This document shows positions 1 to 5,480 of a stretch of DNA of 7,390 bases, one piece after another. The DNA is from Actinobacteria bacterium 21-64-8 (lineage in GTDB: Bacteria > Actinomycetota > Acidimicrobiia > Acidimicrobiales > RAAP-2), in the NCBI GenBank assembly GCA_002255315.1, contig NCBD01000048.1, positions 1 to 7,390 on the forward strand. Reading direction: 5' to 3'. The notes beneath the pieces were generated by a model. The model did no database searches, was not told the origin of the DNA, and saw only the letters and a list, made by a program, of their open reading frames with translations. Position numbers and translations under genes: made by a program. Position 1 is the stretch's first letter, and every line of letters starts with the position of its first letter.

Positions 1-1737
1 GATCCCCGCCGAGGCGGTGTTCGGTGCACCCCAGCGCGATTCGAGTCGTTTGGTCACGATGGGGTCAATGTCAAAGTGCACGGCGCGAATCGAATACGAG
101 TTCAAGGTGTTGCAGTAGAGCAGCGCGCGTTCGGTCGCCAGGTCGTAACTGTCGACAAAAACCACGACGCGGTTCATCTTGATGTTGATTGACGACTTCG
201 CGCTGTTCGCCTCAAAGGCACGTTCTTCGCGGAGGTACTGCTTGTTAAATCGCAGCAGCGCCAGGTACATCAAGGGACCCACGATCACCACGACCCACGC
301 GCCCTCGGTGAACTTGACGATGGCAAAGACCAAAACCACGAGCGCCGTCACCGTCGCCGACAGCGCGTTCAGGGCCACTTTCAAACGCCAGCGACCCTCG
401 CGGTCGCGTCGGTGTTTGGCGACCATCCCGAGTCCCGCCAAGGTAAAGCCCGTGAAGACACCAATGGCGTAGAGCGCGATCAGTGCGTTGACCTTTGCGT
501 TAAAGGCCACGATCAAAACGATGGAGACGATACCGAGCACGATGATGCCGTTGCTAAAGGCCAGACGGTGGCCCCGTTTAGTCAGTTGGCGCGGCAGGTA
601 CTTGTCCGTCGCCACGTAGTTAGCGAGAAATGGAAACCCGTTAAAGGACGTGTTACCACCGGTGTAGAGAATGAGAAGCGTCGCGAGTTGAACCAGGTAG
701 AAAACGACGTGGCCGACGCCGTGCGCGCCAAAGACATCGAGTACCTCTTGGGAGACGACGGTCGGCGACCCGGCCGCGTAGGGCAGCGCGTGCGTCCACG
801 CGGCGAGCAGTGTCGTACCCATGAGTAAAAACGCGAGCACGCTCGACATCACGACGAGCGTGACGCGAGCGTTTTTCGACTCGGGGCGACGAAAACTCGC
901 GACGCCATTCGAGATTGCTTCGAGGCCGGTGAGCGACGAGCCACCGTTCGCGTAGGCACGCAGCAGCGTCAAAAAGGCCAGACCCATCAAGAGACCGTGG
1001 CCCTGGGTGCCGAGGTGGTTACCGACTAGGGGGTGACCGGCGAGTTGGGTCACGTGATGCAGCGAGCCCGTGAGTTTTTTGGCAACGCCCAAAATAATCG
1101 TGAACCCCAGCATCACGACGTAGAAGTAGGTCGGCACCGCGAAGTACGAGCCCGCCTCACGCAGACCGCGCAGGTTGCCAAATATCAAGACCACCACGAC
1201 GGCGAGGGTGATCACCAACGTGTAGGGCTGGAGTTTGGGGACGGCACTCGTGAGGGCGGCGGTACCCGCCGAACACTGCACGGCGACGGTAACGGTGTAA
1301 TCAATTAAGAGCGCTACCGCCGCAATTTGAGCGATCTTGGGACCGAAGTTGTCTCGCGCCACCACGTAGGAACCACCCGCCGTCGTGTAGTACTTGATGA
1401 CGTCGAGGTAGGACATCGTGACCAAGAACAGCACGCCCAAAATCACGAACATGATCGGCACCACGAGCGCGAAGGCCGCCAAACCAATCGCGGGCGTCAT
1501 CTGGGTGAGAATCTCTTCGGCACCGTACGCGGAGGAAGAAATACAGTCCGGCGCCAAGACGCCAAGGGCGATACCGCGATTCAGTCGCTCTCCACTCAGT
1601 TGCTCAGTGACGAGGGGCCGACCGAGGAGAATTCGCTTCAGTCGATAGTCCCAACTCTCGGGATAGACCTTGGCAATATTGGCGTGCGAGGTCAGTACGC
1701 GCGAGGGACCAGAAAGCGGCTTTTCGGCGTCAGACAC
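1..1737 (-). CDS. KimA-like APC-superfamily potassium/cation permease (3' end outside window)
   Basis: The minus strand is open from GTG at 1737 to the window edge: 579 codons, no stop, so the C-terminus is missing (B. subtilis KimA is about 607 residues). About twelve hydrophobic segments lie between residues 57 and 496, followed by a soluble tail from about 515, as in KimA, whose tail is a cytoplasmic dimerisation domain. KimA is an inner-membrane H+-coupled K+ importer. The equivalents I infer for its K+-site residues (recalled from the B. subtilis structure) are D64 and Y71 in SSSAYGAEE context, D146-Y147-T150 in DYTVTVAVQ, T270 and E273 in SSLTGLEAISNG, and Y423 in LYAIGVF. The position equivalent to S125 is Q154. 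The start directly follows an in-frame TAA (1740-1738), so it cannot extend upstream. It is divergent from two TrkA genes, as for M. tuberculosis Rv2690c. An amino-acid substrate is the main alternative, but the retained acidic and Tyr/Thr residues favour K+. Confidence 0.88.
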   Translation of the reverse strand, partial: MSDAEKPLSGPSRVLTSHANIAKVYPESWDYRLKRILLGRPLVTEQLSGERLNRGIALGVLAPDCISSSAYGAEEILTQMTPAIGLAAFALVVPIMFVILGVLFLVTMSYLDVIKYYTTAGGSYVVARDNFGPKIAQIAAVALLIDYTVTVAVQCSAGTAALTSAVPKLQPYTLVITLAVVVVLIFGNLRGLREAGSYFAVPTYFYVVMLGFTIILGVAKKLTGSLHHVTQLAGHPLVGNHLGTQGHGLLMGLAFLTLLRAYANGGSSLTGLEAISNGVASFRRPESKNARVTLVVMSSVLAFLLMGTTLLAAWTHALPYAAGSPTVVSQEVLDVFGAHGVGHVVFYLVQLATLLILYTGGNTSFNGFPFLANYVATDKYLPRQLTKRGHRLAFSNGIIVLGIVSIVLIVAFNAKVNALIALYAIGVFTGFTLAGLGMVAKHRRDREGRWRLKVALNALSATVTALVVLVFAIVKFTEGAWVVVIVGPLMYLALLRFNKQYLREERAFEANSAKSSINIKMNRVVVFVDSYDLATERALLYCNTLNSYSIRAVHFDIDPIVTKRLESRWGAPNTASAGI

Positions 1738-1744
1738 TTAAGTG

Positions 1745-1750
1745 ATACTA
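1745..1750 (-). promoter_or_regulatory. Candidate -10 element for the permease (leaderless)
   Basis: On the minus strand this reads TAGTAT, four of six matches to TATAAT. It ends 7 nt before the GTG start at 1737, so transcription would begin at or next to the start codon. No Shine-Dalgarno lies in those 7 nt and no convincing -35 is visible, which is common in actinobacteria. This is a pattern match only. Confidence 0.45.
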
Positions 1751-1792
1751 AGTCGCTTCGAGGTGGCGCTGGCGCGACGCACGGCGCCTGAC

Positions 1793-1822
1793 TTGCACCT
1801 ATTTCCCGGTCTGTGGTCTGAT
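1793..1822 (+). promoter_or_regulatory. Candidate promoter for the trkA pair (leaderless)
   Basis: A weak -35-like TTGCAC (1793-1798) is followed after 18 nt by a -10-like TCTGAT (1817-1822, four of six). The GTG at 1829 lies 6 nt after the -10 hexamer, where transcription should begin. This supports 1829 over the upstream in-frame GTG at 1742 as the start, with a leaderless message. Confidence 0.4.
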
Positions 1823-1828
1823 GACCAC

Positions 1829-2482
1829 GTGCATATCATCGTGGTGGGCTGTGGTCGGGTGGGTTCTGAGTTGGCCACGCAGCTCTCCCTCGAGGGCCAC
1901 TCCGTCGTCGTGATTGACAAGAACCGTGACGCCTTTCGCCGCTTACGGCACTTTCGTGGCAAGACCATTATCGGATCGGGCTTTGATCGTGACGTCCTCT
2001 TTCAGGCCGAGGCCTCGCGGTCCGATGCGCTCGCCGCGGTCACGAGCGGTGATAACACCAACATTCTTTGTGCGCGCATTGCGCGTGATCATTACAACAT
2101 CAAAAATGTGGTCGCGCGCATCTACGACCCTCAGCGCGCCGACATCTATATGAAACTGGGCATCCCGACGGTGGCGACCTCGTTGTGGACGACCCAGCAG
2201 GTCAAACGTTGGATGCTGCCCTCGGAGGACTCCCTCGAATGGACCGACGGCGCCGGCACCATGCACCTGGTTGAGCGCATCGTGCCCGATCACCTCGCGG
2301 GCCAGCCGCTGACGGCTTTTAACGTCAGCGACCGTGTGCGGGTAGTGGGCCTCGTGCGCGCGGGCAGTGGTCGCGTCAACCTAGAGGGTCTCTTCGCCCA
2401 AGAAGACGACCTCCTCGAGTTCATGGTCACCGCCGATGGTCTCGATGAACTCCACGAGTTTCTCACGGTGAGTGCGCCGTGA
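1829..2482 (+). CDS. trkA: TrkA-family K+ transport NAD-binding protein, first of pair (CeoB-like)
   Basis: This is a 217-residue cytoplasmic regulatory subunit of K+ uptake. An N-terminal Rossmann RCK domain begins at once with the nucleotide-binding GCGRVG (residues 7-12) and the acidic D30 ending the second strand (VVVID), typical for binding NAD(H). A conserved ARIYDP lies at about 96-101, and a TrkA_C domain fills about 140-215. I chose GTG 1829 because it places the first beta strand (HIIVVG) at the N-terminus as in relatives. The longer frame from GTG 1742 adds 29 residues that match no family feature. The stop overlaps the next start by 4 bp (GTGA), implying translational coupling. 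In M. tuberculosis the homologous ceoB/ceoC pair is linked to K+ uptake. No Trk pore subunit is nearby. The protein is a single RCK unit, about half the length of E. coli TrkA, which has two. Confidence 0.92.
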   Translation: MHIIVVGCGRVGSELATQLSLEGHSVVVIDKNRDAFRRLRHFRGKTIIGSGFDRDVLFQAEASRSDALAAVTSGDNTNILCARIARDHYNIKNVVARIYDPQRADIYMKLGIPTVATSLWTTQQVKRWMLPSEDSLEWTDGAGTMHLVERIVPDHLAGQPLTAFNVSDRVRVVGLVRAGSGRVNLEGLFAQEDDLLEFMVTADGLDELHEFLTVSAP

Positions 2483-3147
2483 AGATTGTGATCGCCGGGG
2501 GTGGTTCGGTCGGAACCTCCATTGCCCTCGACCTCCTCGACCGCAATCACGACGTCACGCTGCTCGAACAAGTCTCGGCGACTGCGGAGAAGTTAAAGAC
2601 GCTGCTGCCGGGGGTGACCGTGATGGCGGCGGACGCCTGCGAATACTCGAGTCTCTCCGCGGCCGACGTACGCAGCGCCGACGTCGTGATCGCCGCGACC
2701 GGTGACGACGAAGACAACCTCGTCGTCAGCTGGCTCTCCAAGCAAGAGTTTGGGGTGCCCCGCGTCATCAGTCGTATTAACAACGCGAGAAATGAGTGGC
2801 TCTTCAACGAAAGTTGGGGCGTCGACGTCTCGGTGTCCACACCCGCGTTGATCACGTCACTCGTCGACGAGGCCGTCGAGGTCGGCGCGATCATCAAACT
2901 AATGAAGTTGGCGCACGGACGTATGCGCCTCATTGAGATCACCCTCGCCGCGAGCGCGCCGGCCGTGGTCGAGAACCTCACGCTCGCCGAGCTCAACCTG
3001 CCCGACACCGTGCGCGTCGTCGCGATCGTTCGCGGCGATCAACCCATACAACCCGCTTCCACGACGCACTTCCTCGAGCTCGACCACGTCATCTTGATCG
3101 CGCGCGAAAACGCCACCCAGGACTGCGCGTCGGCATTCATTGGTTAA
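2479..3147 (+). CDS. trkA: TrkA-family K+ transport NAD-binding protein, second of pair (CeoC-like)
   Basis: This 222-residue protein is a second single-RCK subunit. GGGSVG (residues 7-12) is the glycine-rich nucleotide loop, and E30 in TLLEQ is the acidic ribose-binding position. SRINN at about residues 98-102 aligns with ARIYD of the first protein. A C-terminal TrkA_C domain spans about 150-215 (LAELNLPDTVRVVAIVRG and following). The GTG start lies inside the GTGA overlap with the upstream stop, and a weak GGTGAG about 5 nt upstream could help reinitiation. The two proteins differ substantially and probably assemble as a hetero-oligomer equivalent to a two-RCK TrkA; that is inference from their pairing. 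What they gate is not shown by the window: the candidates are a TrkH-type channel elsewhere or the adjacent KimA-like permease. Confidence 0.92.
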   Translation: MKIVIAGGGSVGTSIALDLLDRNHDVTLLEQVSATAEKLKTLLPGVTVMAADACEYSSLSAADVRSADVVIAATGDDEDNLVVSWLSKQEFGVPRVISRINNARNEWLFNESWGVDVSVSTPALITSLVDEAVEVGAIIKLMKLAHGRMRLIEITLAASAPAVVENLTLAELNLPDTVRVVAIVRGDQPIQPASTTHFLELDHVILIARENATQDCASAFIG

Positions 3148-3178
3148 GCAGCACCGAGTTTTTTTATACGCGCGGGCC

Positions 3179-3184
3179 TAGCAT
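3179..3184 (+). promoter_or_regulatory. Candidate -10 element for the HAD gene (leaderless)
   Basis: TAGCAT ends 6 nt before the GTG start at 3191, the same geometry as at the permease and trkA starts. It lies in the 43-bp gap after the trkA pair. A run of seven T (3159-3165) is just upstream, and no good -35 is visible. If real, the HAD gene is its own transcription unit. Confidence 0.4.
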
Positions 3185-3190
3185 GGAACT

Positions 3191-3958
3191 GTGAAAGCGG
3201 CGTTTTTTGATCTCGATAAAACGGTCATCGCCAAATCCTCGATGGTCGCGCTTGGACCCGAACTTCACGCCCGCGGCCTTCTTCAGCGGCGAACCATGTA
3301 CCGAGCGGCCTTTGGCCACTTGATGTTTCAGCGCTTCGGCGCCGACGAAGCACGCATGCACAAGATTCGCGAGTCGGTCCTCAAAATCACCAAGGGGTGG
3401 GATCGAAACGCCGTGCGCACGATGGTCGACGAAACGATCAACGAGGTCATTGAACCCCTCATTTACGGCGAGGCGCTCGACCTCATCGATCACCACCGCG
3501 AACTTGGCCACGAGGTGTGGGTCGTCTCGTCGGCGCCCGAAGAAATCGTCCAACCCTTCGCTGACCTGCTCGGACTCGACGGCGCAATCTCCTCGCGCGC
3601 CCAAGTCGACGATGAAGGCAGGTTCACTGGCGTCATGGACTTCTTCAACCAGGGCGAGAATAAGGCCATCGCGATGCGCGAACTCGCCGCGCAACGCGGC
3701 ATCGACCTCACCGAGTCCTACGCCTACTCTGACTCTGAGACCGACGCGCCGATGCTGCACGCCGTGGGTCACGCCTACGCGGTCAACCCCGACCGGGCGT
3801 TGGCGAGGTTGGCTCAGGAAAATCAGTGGCCCCAACTGAGCTTTACCCACGCGGTCACCGCGAAGTCACGCTCTCGATCGCACACGCCCTTCGTGGTGAG
3901 TGCGTTGGTCTTGAGTGTCGCGGCCTTTTTTGGACGCGCGCGCTTTTCGCGAAACTAG
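3191..3958 (+). CDS. HAD-IB family hydrolase with C-terminal membrane helix
   Basis: This is a 255-residue SerB-like HAD phosphatase of subfamily IB. Motif I is FFDLDKT (nucleophile D7, general acid D9). Motif II is VVSSAP (Ser 113/114), motif III is K158 in GENKAIA, and motif IV is YSDSETD (D181, D185). The helical cap typical of subclass I lies between motifs I and II. The catalytic set is complete, so phosphatase activity is likely, but the substrate cannot be read from sequence. Relatives include actinobacterial proteins such as M. tuberculosis Rv3661 (recalled). After a basic stretch (KSRSRS, about 225-230), residues about 233-248 form one hydrophobic segment followed by basic residues, which would anchor the enzyme at the membrane with the catalytic domain in the cytoplasm. 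GTG 3191 is the best start: the first strand begins at residue 2, and the ATG at 3183 is out of frame and stops immediately. Its TAG stop shares CTAG with the sigma gene. Confidence 0.87.
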   Translation: MKAAFFDLDKTVIAKSSMVALGPELHARGLLQRRTMYRAAFGHLMFQRFGADEARMHKIRESVLKITKGWDRNAVRTMVDETINEVIEPLIYGEALDLIDHHRELGHEVWVVSSAPEEIVQPFADLLGLDGAISSRAQVDDEGRFTGVMDFFNQGENKAIAMRELAAQRGIDLTESYAYSDSETDAPMLHAVGHAYAVNPDRALARLAQENQWPQLSFTHAVTAKSRSRSHTPFVVSALVLSVAAFFGRARFSRN

Positions 3959-3978
3959 AGCGTCAAAAGGTCGCGCGC
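3936..3978. repeat. Imperfect inverted repeat centred on the shared stop codons
   Basis: GCGCGCG (3936-3942) pairs with CGCGCGC (3972-3978), and further in TTTT (3944-3947) pairs with AAAA (3965-3968), leaving unpaired bases between. The centre falls on CTAG at 3955-3958, where the HAD and sigma genes both end. Either transcript could fold here. There is no U-tract after either arm, so it is not a standard intrinsic terminator. The GC alternation may also be chance in this composition. Confidence 0.35.
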
Positions 3979-4908
3979 ACCCGTATCCGACGAGGGGTGA
4001 CGCAACTTACTCATCGCGCGCGCTTCAATTTGGCGAATGCGTTCGCGCGTCAAGTTCATCTCGGCGCCGACGTCTTCGAGGGTGCGGATCTCGCCCGCGC
4101 CGTCGAGGCCAAAACGCATGCGCAGAATCTTCTGCTCGCGCTCGTCGAGGGGTTGGAGCAACTTCTCGATCGCGGCGGGCATCATCTTGACCGCGGCCAC
4201 GTCAAAGGGCGACTCGGCCGAGCGGTCTTCTACGACGTCACCGAGTTCGGCGTCACCGTCTTCACGAAGCGGCTCAGACAGCGAAATGGGCTCGGAGCGA
4301 AAGCGCAGCGCCTCAATCAGCTTGTCTTCGGGCATCTCGCACTCGTCACAGAGTTCTTTGATCGTTGGGGGACGGCCGAACTTCAGCTCCAAACGCGACT
4401 GCGCCTTTTGCACGCGCGCGAGCGTGTCACCCGCGTGCACGGGCAGACGAATAGTGCGCCCGGTGTTGGCAATACCACGGGTGATGGCTTGACGAATCCA
4501 CCACGTGGCGTAGGTAGAGAACTTAAAGCCCTTGCGCCAGTCGAACTTCTCGACCGCGTGCATCAATCCGAGGTTGCCCTCTTGAATAAGGTCCAGTAGC
4601 GGCAGACCCGAGGCCTGATACTTCTTTGCGATCGAGACCACCAAGCGCAGGTTCGACTGCACGAAGTCGCGTTCGGCCTGCTCACCTCGGTGCGCGGCGC
4701 GCTTTAAAGTCGCCTTCTTACTCGGCGTGAGTTTAATTTTCTTGTCGAGTTCGGCGGCGTCGAGTTCGGCCTTCGCCTCGCGACCCTCTTCGATCGTCTG
4801 GGCGAGGTGAACTTCGTCGTCCTTGGTCAAAAGGGTGTACTGACCAATGTCCGAAAGATAGAGGCGTACGAGGTCCTCGTCGTCGCGATCAATACGGTCT
4901 TTTGCCAT
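3955..4908 (-). CDS. RNA polymerase sigma-70 factor, RpoD/SigB-like (group 1 or 2)
   Basis: This 317-residue sigma factor directs RNA polymerase core to promoters. Region 1.2 is at about 11-43 (DLVRLYLSDIG). Regions 2.1-2.4 are at about 78-150, including NLRLVVSIAKKY, DLIQEGNLGL and FSTYATWWIRQAI. Region 3 covers about 155-235. Region 4 is at about 243-307, with the helix-turn-helix TLEDVGAEMNLTRERIRQIE ending near 296. A short Lys-rich spacer (about 44-77) links 1.2 to 2.1. There is no long region 1.1, so by length it resembles mycobacterial SigB (about 323 residues), and it could be either a compact primary sigma or a group 2 factor. ATG 4908 is preceded by AAAGGGG (4919-4913) at 4-nt spacing. 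It sits 62 bp after the nadE-associated unknown gene and appears to have its own promoter. The conserved WWIRQAI and region 4.2 suggest ordinary -10/-35 recognition. Confidence 0.95.
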   Translation of the reverse strand: MAKDRIDRDDEDLVRLYLSDIGQYTLLTKDDEVHLAQTIEEGREAKAELDAAELDKKIKLTPSKKATLKRAAHRGEQAERDFVQSNLRLVVSIAKKYQASGLPLLDLIQEGNLGLMHAVEKFDWRKGFKFSTYATWWIRQAITRGIANTGRTIRLPVHAGDTLARVQKAQSRLELKFGRPPTIKELCDECEMPEDKLIEALRFRSEPISLSEPLREDGDAELGDVVEDRSAESPFDVAAVKMMPAAIEKLLQPLDEREQKILRMRFGLDGAGEIRTLEDVGAEMNLTRERIRQIEARAMSKLRHPSSDTGARDLLTL

Positions 4909-4912
4909 GGTG

Positions 4913-4919
4913 CCCCTTT
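4913..4919 (-). promoter_or_regulatory. Ribosome binding site of the sigma gene
   Basis: The minus strand reads AAAGGGG, then 4 nt, then ATG. It is the clearest Shine-Dalgarno-like sequence in the window before a real start, and it supports ATG 4908. The leader between the candidate promoter and the start would be about 35 nt. Confidence 0.55.
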
Positions 4920-4934
4920 AGCTACGTCGCCGTT

Positions 4935-4963
4935 TCCTCCGGCACCAGTAGTTATACGGAGGA
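4935..4963. repeat. Perfect 7-bp inverted repeat flanking the sigma -10 (possible operator)
   Basis: TCCTCCG (4935-4941) and CGGAGGA (4957-4963) are exact reverse complements separated by 15 nt. Their centres are 22 bp apart, about two helical turns, as expected for a dimeric DNA-binding protein. The TATAAC -10 lies directly against one arm, and the predicted start of transcription falls between the arms. A repressor here would block the promoter. In a read-through transcript from nadE the arms could instead form a hairpin, but no U-tract follows. Confidence 0.45.
4951..4956 (-). promoter_or_regulatory. Candidate -10 element of the sigma gene
   Basis: The minus strand reads TATAAC, five of six matches to TATAAT, the best -10 in the window. 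Transcription would start near 4944, giving a leader of about 35 nt that includes the Shine-Dalgarno. No -35 is clear: TTGCAC lies only 7 nt upstream, too close. The hexamer abuts one arm of the inverted repeat at 4935-4963. Confidence 0.5.
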
Positions 4964-4970
4964 GTGCAAC

Positions 4971-5480
4971 CTAATCGCCTAAGCCGAGCGATTCCGCCAT
5001 TCCACTGGTGTCCAGCGCGTCGGCGAGACGGCGAGCCCGACCCTGCCACCCTTCGTCAACGTGGGGCGCCGAGCGCTGCATCGCGTCTTGGACGCGGTGC
5101 ATCACCGCCACCGTCGCGTCGGCCGTGACGTTCAAGAGTTCGGCCCACGCCTCGTGGCGTATCAGCGCCTGAGCGTCACGGACACTCACGAGGAGCCGAG
5201 GTCCCACGACGACCGCGACGGCGTACAGCGACATCGTTCCCGTGGCGTCCGCCTTCGCGCTCGCCAGCACCTCGTCGAGCGGCGCGACGTGCCCCGCAGG
5301 CACGTCACCTAGGGCCTCACGCCACGCGAGCGCCACCTCACCAAAGTGACGCGCGCCCTCGTAGGCACACACCGCGTAGGTGTCGTTCGTAAAGCTCGGC
5401 GCGCACTCGCCCCAGTGCCGATAGAGCGCGTGCACGCAGGAACTCAGATACGTCGCGACTGCTCGCTCGTCCACGGTCAC
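4971..5480 (-). CDS. Hypothetical protein coupled to nadE
   Basis: I do not recognise this 169-residue protein. It looks mostly helical and Ala-rich, with three cysteines near the N-terminus (C15, C26, C38) and aromatic residues around YRHWGEC (20-26). A hydrophobic stretch at about 82-100 (SLYAVAVVVG, then P94-R95, then LLVSV) is more likely a buried core than a membrane helix because proline and arginine interrupt it. There is no signal peptide. The GTG start (5480-5478) overlaps the nadE stop in a GTGA tetranucleotide, and there is no Shine-Dalgarno, so translation is probably coupled to nadE. It is followed after 62 bp by the sigma gene. Codon use looks like its neighbours, so it is probably a real gene. 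A role linked to NAD synthesis or to the sigma factor would be a guess from position only. Confidence 0.72.
   Translation of the reverse strand: MTVDERAVATYLSSCVHALYRHWGECAPSFTNDTYAVCAYEGARHFGEVALAWREALGDVPAGHVAPLDEVLASAKADATGTMSLYAVAVVVGPRLLVSVRDAQALIRHEAWAELLNVTADATVAVMHRVQDAMQRSAPHVDEGWQGRARRLADALDTSGMAESLGLGD

Larger units (their letters stand above)
1738..1828. promoter_or_regulatory. 91-bp divergent promoter region between permease and trkA genes
   Basis: This gap separates the divergent GTG starts at 1737 (minus) and 1829 (plus). It contains a candidate promoter for each direction, annotated separately. It is too short to hold a c-di-AMP (ydaO-type) riboswitch, which controls kimA homologues in some bacteria, and I see no such structure. 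Because the two promoters sit back to back, one regulator bound here could affect both the transporter and its presumed gating proteins; that is inference. Confidence 0.6.

Noticed and set aside
179..1791. Several plus-strand open frames across the left block
   Set aside because: All are antisense to the continuous permease reading frame, which has consistent membrane helices and KimA-type motifs over 579 codons.
1742..1828. Longer start for the first TrkA protein at GTG 1742
   Set aside because: The 29 added residues resemble no RCK N-terminus. They would place the start within the permease promoter, whereas GTG 1829 puts the first beta strand at residue 2 with a -10-like hexamer at leaderless spacing.
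3130..3165. Intrinsic terminator after the trkA pair, suggested by seven T at 3159-3165
   Set aside because: The only stems I can draw upstream are TCGG/CCGA with a 20-nt loop or GGT/ACC, both too weak to support a call.
3164..3850. Long open frame of 228 codons on the minus strand across the HAD gene
   Set aside because: It is antisense to a gene with complete HAD motifs and its translation shows no recognisable domain. Long antisense frames are expected in GC-rich coding DNA.
3826..4599. Long open frame of 257 codons on the plus strand across the sigma gene
   Set aside because: It is antisense to regions 2-4 of the sigma factor and also overlaps the HAD 3' end. Its product has no family features.
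4795..4970. Second Shine-Dalgarno-like GGAGGA upstream of the sigma gene as evidence for a longer protein or leader peptide
   Set aside because: No start codon follows at a suitable distance in this strand, and the sequence is explained as one arm of the inverted repeat.
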